Shown piece by piece: positions 24,619 through 30,717 of a stretch of DNA of 47,816 bases. The notes beneath the pieces were generated by a model that made no database searches, was not told where the DNA came from, and worked only from the letters and a program-made list of their open reading frames with translations. The DNA comes from a virus. A program made the translations under genes and the position numbers. The first letter of the stretch is position 1; each line of letters starts with the position of its first letter. The DNA lies in IMG/VR virus record IMGVR_UViG_3300042887_002926, positions 1 to 47,816 of that record. One strand, written 5' to 3'.

Positions 24619-24730
24619 GCTTTGGTACTTCATTGTTTTGGCAGGCATCGGCACCATGGGCGCTGGTGTTTTTGTTTTGTTGTTGGGATTGGTCGCTGTG
24701 TTGGGAATGATGTTGGAGGACGACAGATGA
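24611..24730 (+). CDS. Small single-pass membrane protein (39 residues)
   Basis: ATG at 24611 overlaps the primase end by 8 bases; TGA at 24728-24730 overlaps the next ATG. The 39 residues are nearly all hydrophobic: LWYFIVLAGIGTMG and GVFVLLLGLVAVLGMM, then an acidic-basic end LEDDR. This predicts one or two membrane spans. It could be a small holin-like or superinfection protein, but there are no lysis genes nearby. Coding is supported by tight packing and composition only. Confidence 0.55.
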   Translation: MNELWYFIVLAGIGTMGAGVFVLLLGLVAVLGMMLEDDR

Positions 24731-24903
24731 CTGAAACAAGATTTTGCACCAGTTGCCAAGCGACAAGGTCCATCGAAGGCGGGGAACGCAGGAGCACGCG
24801 CGGCGTTCCGCGTTGGGTCTGCCGCCACTGCATAGCGCGCAAGTGCGAAAGCATCTACAAAAGCAACCGGGCTGACGCTGTCCGGTCGAGGGAGAGAGCA
24901 TGA
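24727..24903 (+). CDS. Small zinc-ribbon protein (58 residues)
   Basis: ATGA overlaps at both ends. A four-Cys ribbon is clear: CTSC near residue 7 and CRHC near residue 36, separated by a basic strand (GERRSTRGVPRWV), then a basic helix SIYKSNRADAVRSRERA. Small zinc ribbons of this shape usually bind nucleic acid. It lies between primase and helicase genes, so a replication or regulatory partner is possible. I do not know the family name. Confidence 0.65.
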   Translation: MTETRFCTSCQATRSIEGGERRSTRGVPRWVCRHCIARKCESIYKSNRADAVRSRERA

Positions 24904-25343
24904 ACAGAGAAGACATCGTCCGCATGGCGCGGGAAGCTGGAATTGGTTGGCTTGAAAGAGCTGAGGGCACACCTGAATTTCTTGAACGATTTGCCAAATT
25001 AGTCGCAGCAGCAGAGCGTAACGATGGTATTCAATTAAAAAACATTGAGCATCCAATTTTTCTAGGCGATGCGTCAGACTATAAGTTTTCTAGCGAATCG
25101 ATTGAAGAAGGGTGGCTACACCGTGAACGGCAACGGCTGACGGATGAGGAACTACACCTACAGGCAGCAGCATATGCAACCTACCGCAAAAATGCCTACC
25201 TTGAAGGAATGAAGAGCGGCGAAGTAGACCACATGAGTGAAGATGCATTGAACGGTAAGTGGCTCGCACACTACGAAGGCTACAGAGAAGGCTATTGGGC
25301 GGCGACAAACCCCGCCAAGCTGAAGGAGAAGAACGGTGGATGA
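24900..25343 (+). CDS. Conserved phage hypothetical protein
   Basis: 147 residues. The start MNREDIVRMAREAG and FLERFAKLVAAAERND belong to a short N-terminal module I recognise as common to many phage early proteins, joined here to a different C-terminal half (RQRLTDEELHLQAAAYATYR, HYEGYREGYWAATNP). No catalytic motif. It overlaps the zinc-ribbon gene by ATGA. The shared N-module may act as an interchangeable interaction or stability tag. Confidence 0.6.
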   Translation: MNREDIVRMAREAGIGWLERAEGTPEFLERFAKLVAAAERNDGIQLKNIEHPIFLGDASDYKFSSESIEEGWLHRERQRLTDEELHLQAAAYATYRKNAYLEGMKSGEVDHMSEDALNGKWLAHYEGYREGYWAATNPAKLKEKNGG

Positions 25344-25569
25344 ACCGATTGCGAAGGTCATAGGAATTTACGACGGCTACTTTATGGCGGCTTCCATCAA
25401 TGAGGCGGCATTGCCTGTTGTTGGTGCGCAACTCTATGGCGCGCCGCCCAAGCCGGTGTGGCGAGGGTTGACAACAGCGGAAACAAAAGCGCTTTGGGTC
25501 GCTGCGGAGAAAAAGCCGAGCGTGTTCGCAGAGATGATTGGACGGAAATTGAAGGAGAGGAATGCATGA
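25336..25569 (+). CDS. Small conserved phage hypothetical protein
   Basis: 77 residues from a GTG that overlaps the previous gene's end by 8 bases. The pattern VIGIYDGYFMAASINEAALPVVGAQLYGAPP, then GLTTAETKALW and FAEMIGRKLKERNA at the end, matches a widespread family of short phage proteins seen alone or fused to others. Function unknown. Overlap with neighbours on both sides suggests translation coupling in the primase-helicase operon. Confidence 0.6.
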   Translation: MDEPIAKVIGIYDGYFMAASINEAALPVVGAQLYGAPPKPVWRGLTTAETKALWVAAEKKPSVFAEMIGRKLKERNA

Positions 25570-26213
25570 GCTTTATTTGCCCGTTGCCGCCCATAAAAGT
25601 GCTTGTAAGAGCTGAATATTTGTATGACTTTGAGCGAGGCCATAACGAACAAGTACAAGGCGTTTGGGTGAGCTGCAAATCGCTGCGCGGCGAAGCGCTG
25701 CGGTTCGAAACTTACCTGCCTGAATATGGCGCGTTGTTCGACAAATTGCCTATCAGCGCATTTTTGCATGATGAGAAAATGCAGCTGGGCGAGTTGCCGC
25801 TGGACGTGTTGCAAATTTGGGATGCCATGAGCTATGACATCACACTCGTGGAAAAGCCGTTGTTGAAAGGGTTGCGCGCTGAATTTTTCGGCAAAGATAA
25901 ACGAACGCATTCCGGCGAATACATGTTCACACTCGACAATGCGCACACCGACCCGCGAGTGCCAGACTACACATTCAGTGAAACGCCTGACGAACACAAG
26001 TCGTTCAATGTGTTGAAACTCGACAATGGACAGTTCGCGTTGCAACCGAACAACCGTTGCCGCTTCTTTGACCCGGCGCTCAACCCGCACGAAATGAAGA
26101 TGCCGAACTTCCACGTCGCGACCAAAAAGTATCGCGTCGAACAACATGCAAAGTGGCGGTTAGGCGACACAACAACAACAACATACGACGACAGGGTCGA
26201 GGAAAAAGAATGA
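25566..26213 (+). CDS. Conserved hypothetical protein preceding primase-helicase
   Basis: 215 residues, ATG at 25566 in an ATGA overlap with the gene before, with GGAGAGGA upstream; an in-frame ATG at 25458 lies inside that gene and is rejected. The fold looks beta-rich (LVRAEYLYDF, QVQGVWVSCKSLRGEALRF) with DKLPISAFL and CRFFDPALNPHEMKMP near the end and a Thr run at the C-terminus. I recall similar proteins beside phage DUF5906 helicases but cannot name them. Probably an accessory protein for replication. Confidence 0.6.
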   Translation: MSFICPLPPIKVLVRAEYLYDFERGHNEQVQGVWVSCKSLRGEALRFETYLPEYGALFDKLPISAFLHDEKMQLGELPLDVLQIWDAMSYDITLVEKPLLKGLRAEFFGKDKRTHSGEYMFTLDNAHTDPRVPDYTFSETPDEHKSFNVLKLDNGQFALQPNNRCRFFDPALNPHEMKMPNFHVATKKYRVEQHAKWRLGDTTTTTYDDRVEEKE

Positions 26214-27718
26214 CAACAATCGAGGAAAGAACTGCCGCCAGAGAAGCGGCGCTGGCAGCAGCCGTGGCAGCTTCCCGGCGGCTCGCGCGGCCTGAAGACT
26301 ACGTGTTCGACAAAGCGCAAGAGGCATTTTGGGACTTGCGTGACGGGACACAACATTCAGAAAAAGCGGTCGACGCTTCCATCCCTATCGAGCTTTGGCG
26401 CGTTGAAGTGGAAGAAGCCGAAGAGGAAGCGCCAGCCGAAGGGCGGCGCGGGCGGCAACGGCGTCGACGTGAACGGCTCATCCCACCTTCGCGCGATATC
26501 ATGCGCGTCGAAAATGATCAGTTCGTCGAAGGTAGCACGTGGTGGCCCGGTGAGCCGCAAATCATCAAGGATATATTTATAGATTCCAACGGGTGGCGTC
26601 CAGCGCCGGGCCGCAGGATCTATAACAAATACCTGCCGCCGCCCGAACTCACCGGCGACGCTGCACAAGCGGTTGTTTGGGTCAACCACGTACGCAAGCT
26701 CTGGCCCGACCCGGTCGAACATGAATTCTTCTTCGACTTCTGCGCGCATATGGTCCAGCGCCCAGACATAAAGTGCAACGCCGCAATCGTCTTGAGCGGC
26801 ACACAAGGCATCGGTAAAGATGCGGCGCTCATGCCAGTGAAAGCTGCGGTAGGCAACTGGAACACCAAGAACATCGACCCCGACGAGCTGTTTTCTCCGT
26901 ACAAGCCGTGGCTCGAGACCTTGATGCTCGTGGTCGACGAAGTGCGCCCGACGAAGGATGAGTTCCATGCGTCGAGCGCTTACAACATCCTCAAACCAAT
27001 GATCGTCGCACCCCCAGACACGCTGCCGCTGAACGACAAATACGCGAAGCTCCGCCACATCATCAACCGACTGCGCGTGTTCATCACGACCAACGACTGG
27101 ATGAGCATGTACATCCCGCCCGAAGACCGCCGCATGTTCATCATGCACTCTCACCTGCCACAAAAGTGGCATGAGAAAGAAAAACAACCAGCCTACTTCA
27201 ATGAGTTGTTCGCGTGGTTCGAAAGTGGCGGCATCAATCACGTTGCCGCATGGCTGGCGGCGAGAGATCTTTCAGCGTTCGACCCCAAGGCACAAATCGC
27301 TCGCACAGCAGGCTGGGGCGCTGTGGCGGCTTCCTGGGGCGAACCTGAAGACGCTGTCGCTTGGGTGCTTGACCAGCTGGGCAACCCACCCGCCATCCTA
27401 GGACAAGAACTCGTCAACCCACAGTTCGACCACAGGGAAGAAGTCGCCAACATGCTCAAGTCGCCGCGCAAGATCTCTCACCGCATGAACCGCGCGGGCT
27501 ACGTCAATGTGCCTGCACCGGGCGGCGCTGACCGATGGGTGTTCCGCTCGGAAGGCAAAACGCTGCGCGCGAGATATGCATTCGTGCGCGGAGAGCTGAC
27601 CCGTGATATCGATGCCGCGACCGAGCTGGTCCGCAAAAGAGGAGAAGAATTGCTCGCCGCACAATCCCAAGATGGGGGAAATGTGGTCGTTTTGGAAGCA
27701 AAAAAGGGCGGATTCTGA
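26210..27718 (+). CDS. DUF5906-type primase-helicase ATPase
   Basis: 502 residues from the ATG at 26210 (ATGA overlap, GAGG upstream). The N-terminal 110 residues are charged and probably disordered. The ATPase core has FDFCAHMVQRPDIKCNAAIVLSG, Walker A GTQGIGKD (197-204), a Walker B-like LMLVVDEV and a sensor FITTND, the hallmark set of the phage/virulence-associated helicases grouped as DUF5906. These unwind DNA at the fork and usually pair with an AEP primase. The C-terminal domain (about 380-500) may bind DNA. It ends right at the start of the repeat cluster that may be the origin. Confidence 0.85.
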   Translation: MTTIEERTAAREAALAAAVAASRRLARPEDYVFDKAQEAFWDLRDGTQHSEKAVDASIPIELWRVEVEEAEEEAPAEGRRGRQRRRRERLIPPSRDIMRVENDQFVEGSTWWPGEPQIIKDIFIDSNGWRPAPGRRIYNKYLPPPELTGDAAQAVVWVNHVRKLWPDPVEHEFFFDFCAHMVQRPDIKCNAAIVLSGTQGIGKDAALMPVKAAVGNWNTKNIDPDELFSPYKPWLETLMLVVDEVRPTKDEFHASSAYNILKPMIVAPPDTLPLNDKYAKLRHIINRLRVFITTNDWMSMYIPPEDRRMFIMHSHLPQKWHEKEKQPAYFNELFAWFESGGINHVAAWLAARDLSAFDPKAQIARTAGWGAVAASWGEPEDAVAWVLDQLGNPPAILGQELVNPQFDHREEVANMLKSPRKISHRMNRAGYVNVPAPGGADRWVFRSEGKTLRARYAFVRGELTRDIDAATELVRKRGEELLAAQSQDGGNVVVLEAKKGGF

Positions 27719-27940
27719 TCCCGAGATTGAAGCAGAATTAATTTCGATGAGAGCCGCAAGAATAATAGTCGTCTCGGGCAACTTGGGATCCTGATCCCGA
27801 GATTGAAGCATAATCCCAAAAATCCCAAGATAGTAATTGTTGAATAATTTTGTGTTAAATTGTATTAAATTAAGAAAAAGAGAAGAATAGGAAATCTCGG
27901 GCATCTCGGAATCTCGGGATTTGGCGGCGTACCCGAGATT
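27663..27940. repeat. Iteron-like cluster of ATCCCGAGAT repeats
   Basis: About eleven full or partial copies of ATCCC(G/A)AGAT. Direct copies: 27664-27673, 27718-27727, 27794-27803, 27813-27822 (weak), 27822-27831 and 27932-27939 (partial). Inverted copies: 27772-27778 (partial), 27782-27789, 27894-27901, 27903-27910 and 27911-27920. Two of the direct copies sit in a perfect 20-base repeat, CTGATCCCGAGATTGAAGCA, at 27715-27734 and 27791-27810. Mostly direct copies lie on the left and inverted ones on the right of an A+T-rich core. The gene-free stretch is 27719-28069. Confidence 0.85.
27831..27893. other. A+T-rich core, candidate replication origin
   Basis: By my count 12 of these 63 bases are G or C, far below the surrounding genes. 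The core lies between direct and inverted iteron-like repeats and directly after the primase-helicase gene. Iterons beside an easily melted A+T-rich block are the usual design of theta-type origins. It could instead be an upstream element of the late promoter at 27990. Function inferred. Confidence 0.5.
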
Positions 27941-27989
27941 TAGGAAACTTTTTATGCTTTGTGCGAAATAGAAACGCGCGGCGAAAATG

Positions 27990-28018
27990 TTGCCGGAAGA
28001 ACAGAGCGCGGCGATAAT
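27990..28018 (+). promoter_or_regulatory. Sigma-70-like promoter ahead of the terminase/late operon
   Basis: TTGCCG (27990-27995), a 17-base spacer and GATAAT (28013-28018, 5 of 6 to TATAAT) form a good sigma-70 promoter, 50 bases after the last iteron-like repeat and 52 bases before the small terminase ATG. The predicted transcript starts near 28025. Confidence 0.6.
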
Positions 28019-28069
28019 CGCGCGAAGAATGCTGTGTGAAGCATTCAAAAATATTTGGAGCTTGATGCG

Positions 28070-28489
28070 ATGCAGCAACCCAGGAGCAAGGGCGGTCGAA
28101 AGCCCGGCAGTGGCGGGCGTCCTCCAGGAATCCCAAACAAAGCTACGCGCGCGGCGCGTGAAGCCATCGCGGCGTTTGTCGACGACAATGCACCGCGCAT
28201 GCAGGAGTGGCTGGACAAGGTTGCGCATGGCGTGCCTCGTGTTGATGCGGAAGGCAATCAGTTGCACGACGAAGACGGCAACCCGATGTGGTTCCACCCG
28301 CCCAACCCTGAGAAAGCGTTCAACATGCTCAGGGATGTGGTTGAGTATCACGTGCCCAAGCTCGCTCGCAGCGAGTTGACGGGCGCAGGCGGCGGCCCGA
28401 TTAGTGTGGCGGCCATCGACATGAAAGGGTTGTCTGACGCCGAGCTGGAAACAATGCAGCGGCTCTTGGCGAAGGCGAGCGACGCATGA
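28070..28489 (+). CDS. terS: Terminase small subunit-like protein
   Basis: 139 residues from the ATG at 28070 (GGAG nine bases ahead; a TTG at 28055 is an alternative). The N-terminus is basic and flexible (SKGGRKPGSGGRPPGIPNKA), then comes a helical part (REAIAAFVDDNAPRMQEWLDKV) and EKAFNMLRDVVEYHVPKLAR near residue 80 onward. This sequence style is what I know from proteins just upstream of large terminases in many phages, which recognise the packaging site. The large subunit lies 250 bases downstream. Call rests on style and place. Confidence 0.7.
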   Translation: MQQPRSKGGRKPGSGGRPPGIPNKATRAAREAIAAFVDDNAPRMQEWLDKVAHGVPRVDAEGNQLHDEDGNPMWFHPPNPEKAFNMLRDVVEYHVPKLARSELTGAGGGPISVAAIDMKGLSDAELETMQRLLAKASDA

Positions 28490-28737
28490 GCATCGACCGC
28501 ACGCCAGTCGGTGCTGAAACAGAAGTGATCGAGGAATGGCTGCGGCAGTTCGGTGAATTGCAAGAAACACCCGAAGGCACAGCGGTGGTGCTCACAACAG
28601 AGCTGTTGCGCGAATACGCCGAGTGGGTTGCGGCTTGTCAGCGCGAATGTATCGCTCAGGTGTTGGAGCGGATGCCTGATGGTTACTGGGCGAACAACTG
28701 CGCGATGGCTATACGCATGATGAGGGCGCAACACTGA
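28486..28737 (+). CDS. Small hypothetical protein between terminase genes
   Basis: 83 residues, ATGA overlap with the small terminase gene and TGATG overlap with the large one. Acidic N-terminus (ETEVIEEWLRQFGELQETP), then a helix LLREYAEWVAACQRECIAQV and WANNCAMAIRMM. The tight coupling suggests a packaging accessory, but no family is recognised. Two Cys close together in the last third could bind metal only with partners. Confidence 0.55.
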   Translation: MSIDRTPVGAETEVIEEWLRQFGELQETPEGTAVVLTTELLREYAEWVAACQRECIAQVLERMPDGYWANNCAMAIRMMRAQH

Positions 28738-30308
28738 TGAATGCTCCATTGAGCCCTGCTGTGATGTTGGACGCGATACGCCGTGAGAAAGAACGGCGCG
28801 CGGCGTCTGCATCATTGTACGAGTTCGTGAAGCAAGCATGGCCGATTGTCGAGCCCGGTGTGCCGTTCATCGCCAGCTGGCACATTGAAGTCATCTGTGA
28901 GCATTTGGAAGCGATTAGCTCAGGCGAGCTCCGCAAGCTGCTCATCAACATCCCACCGCGACATTCCAAATCTACCATCGTGAGCGTTATGTTCCCGATG
29001 TGGGAGTGGCAAGTGTCGCCTGAGCAAAAGTATTTGTGCGCGAGTTACAGCGGCACACTCTCCATCCGCGACAACCTGAAGGCGCGGCGGCTCGTGCAGA
29101 GCCCATGGTACCAAGAGCGTTGGGGCCAGCTGTTCGAGCTCGCTGGTGACCAGAACGCCAAGCAGCGTTTCGAGAACGACAAGACAGGCTACCGGCTCGC
29201 CACCAGCGTTGGCGGTACGGCCACTGGTGAAGGCGGCTCGCGGTTGTTGCTTGATGACCCGCACTCAGCGCAAGAAGCTCAGTCTGACGTGATCCGTCAG
29301 AGCGCGCTGGAATGGTTCGACGTTGTTTGGTCGACGCGACTCAACGACCCCAAGCGTGACGCGATGATCACCATCATGCAGCGGCTGCACGAAAAAGACA
29401 TCAGCGGACACATCCTTGAGGACATTGGCGGCTGGGAACACTTGATGATCCCGGCTGAGTGGGATGGCGTAAAGCGCAAGACGATCCTGGGCCCATACGA
29501 CCCGCGCACGACAAAAGGCGAGCTCATCTGCGCAGAGCGCTTCGGCGAAAAAGAAATCACAGAGCTCAAGCAGCTGCTCGGCGTTTACGGCACTGCGGGT
29601 CAGCTGCAGCAAGATCCGCAACCAGCCGAGGGCGGCATTCTCAAGACCAAGCATCTGCGGCTGTGGCCGCACGACAAAGGGTTGCCGCAGTTCGAATACA
29701 TCTTGCAGTCCTACGACTGTGCGTTCACTGAAAAGACGACAGGCGATCCAACGGCTTGCAGCGTTTACGCGGTGTTCACGCACGACAACGAACGGCACGT
29801 GATGTTGATCGACGCATGGGATGAACACTTGTCGTATCCTGAGCTGCGCACGAGAGCGATCAGAGACTGGCAAACCGAGTACGGCGGCACAACGATCAAG
29901 GATGGGCTACGCACGGCTCGGCGGCCTGACCGCGTGTTGGTCGAGGCAAAGGCGTCAGGCCAGTCGCTCTTGCAAGACCTGCGGCTCGCAAAGGTGCCAG
30001 CCATCGGCTACAACCCCGGCAACGCGGACAAGGTCTCGCGCGCGCATCAGGCGGCCCCAACACTGGAACTCGGCTATGTTTGGGTTCCTGAGAGCGCCAA
30101 GAACCCCGGCCATGCGGTGAGTTGGGCATTGCCGTTCATCAAGCAGCTCGAAAAGTTTCCTGTGGCCGAGCATGACGACTATGTCGACACGTTCACTCAG
30201 GCGATCATTTACCTCAAGAACGATGGTTGGTTCGACTTGCCCAAGGCACGCGACCCAGACGAACCCAAGCAGTGGAAGCGTGAAAGGATCAATCCCTATG
30301 CAGCCTAA
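28737..30308 (+). CDS. terL: Terminase large subunit (DNA packaging ATPase/nuclease)
   Basis: 523 residues. The ATPase domain shows Walker A PPRHSKST (73-80), a Walker B SRLLLDDP (D173-D174) and the coupling segment TIMQRLHEKDISGHI (213-226). The nuclease domain begins at QSYDCAFTEKTTGDPTA (D327 probable metal ligand) with a further VLVEAKASG. This motor cuts concatemeric DNA and pumps it into the procapsid through the portal. It is one base overlapped with the gene before it, and the usual portal lies 3.2 kb away rather than directly downstream because of the inserted 921-residue gene. Very confident. Confidence 0.96.
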   Translation: MNAPLSPAVMLDAIRREKERRAASASLYEFVKQAWPIVEPGVPFIASWHIEVICEHLEAISSGELRKLLINIPPRHSKSTIVSVMFPMWEWQVSPEQKYLCASYSGTLSIRDNLKARRLVQSPWYQERWGQLFELAGDQNAKQRFENDKTGYRLATSVGGTATGEGGSRLLLDDPHSAQEAQSDVIRQSALEWFDVVWSTRLNDPKRDAMITIMQRLHEKDISGHILEDIGGWEHLMIPAEWDGVKRKTILGPYDPRTTKGELICAERFGEKEITELKQLLGVYGTAGQLQQDPQPAEGGILKTKHLRLWPHDKGLPQFEYILQSYDCAFTEKTTGDPTACSVYAVFTHDNERHVMLIDAWDEHLSYPELRTRAIRDWQTEYGGTTIKDGLRTARRPDRVLVEAKASGQSLLQDLRLAKVPAIGYNPGNADKVSRAHQAAPTLELGYVWVPESAKNPGHAVSWALPFIKQLEKFPVAEHDDYVDTFTQAIIYLKNDGWFDLPKARDPDEPKQWKRERINPYAA

Positions 30309-30465
30309 GAAACCAGTGTGGGAGCGCTCGCGCCCCAAAGACCTGCCTGAGCCGAAGGCGCTCAGCAAGAAGCAAAAGTCCAGCGCCAAGAGCATGGCCA
30401 AGAGCGCCGGGCGGCCCTACCCGAACCTTGTCGACAACATGCGCGCAGCGCGCAAGAAGGGTTGA
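30298..30465 (+). CDS. Small conserved basic protein downstream of terL
   Basis: 55 residues, ATG inside the terL end (11-base overlap) with AAAGGA upstream. Sequence: PVWERSRPKDLPEPKALSKK, then SSAKSMAKSAGRPYPNLVD and a basic end. Pattern of P-V-W-E-R and A-G-R-P-Y-P-N-L-V-D is recognisable in short proteins next to terminases in other phages. Strongly basic and likely disordered. Possibly DNA-binding during packaging or a minor head part; no function is established to my knowledge. Confidence 0.7.
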   Translation: MQPKKPVWERSRPKDLPEPKALSKKQKSSAKSMAKSAGRPYPNLVDNMRAARKKG

Positions 30466-30468
30466 GCC

Positions 30469-30711
30469 GTGGTCGACAAAAGCAAGATGGCCTGCAACAA
30501 ACCGCGCAGCACGCCTGACCATCCGAAGAAGAGCCACATCGTGAAAGCGTGCGAGGGCGGCACAGAGAAGATCATTCGCTTCGGTCAGCAAGGCGTCAAG
30601 GGCTCGCCCGAGGGCAGCGCACGCAACGATTCATTCAAGGCGCGCCACGCGAAGAACATCGCCAAGGGCAAGATGAGCGCGGCTTACTGGGCTAACAAAA
30701 CCAAATGGTGA
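30469..30711 (+). CDS. Small conserved basic phage protein
   Basis: 80 residues from GTG at 30469, three bases after the preceding stop. KSHIVKACEGGTEKIIRFG, GQQGVKGSPEGS and FKARHAKNIAKGKMSAAYW with NKTKW at the end follow a family I know from aquatic phages, always small and basic. The conserved R-H-x-x-N-I and A-Y-W-A-x-K signatures suggest a folded DNA- or RNA-contacting piece, but its role is unknown. Co-transcribed with terL. Confidence 0.7.
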   Translation: MVDKSKMACNKPRSTPDHPKKSHIVKACEGGTEKIIRFGQQGVKGSPEGSARNDSFKARHAKNIAKGKMSAAYWANKTKW

Positions 30712-30717
30712 TGAGCT

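Noticed and set aside
27663-27940. Repeat cluster considered as a CRISPR array
   Set aside because: Repeats are about 10 bases, in both orientations and unevenly spaced; there are no unique spacers of constant length and no cas genes.
27398-28570. 390-codon open frame on the minus strand across the repeat cluster
   Set aside because: It covers the helicase end, the iteron cluster and the small terminase gene on the opposite strand; composition is atypical and there is no ribosome site. Its existence depends on chance lack of stops.
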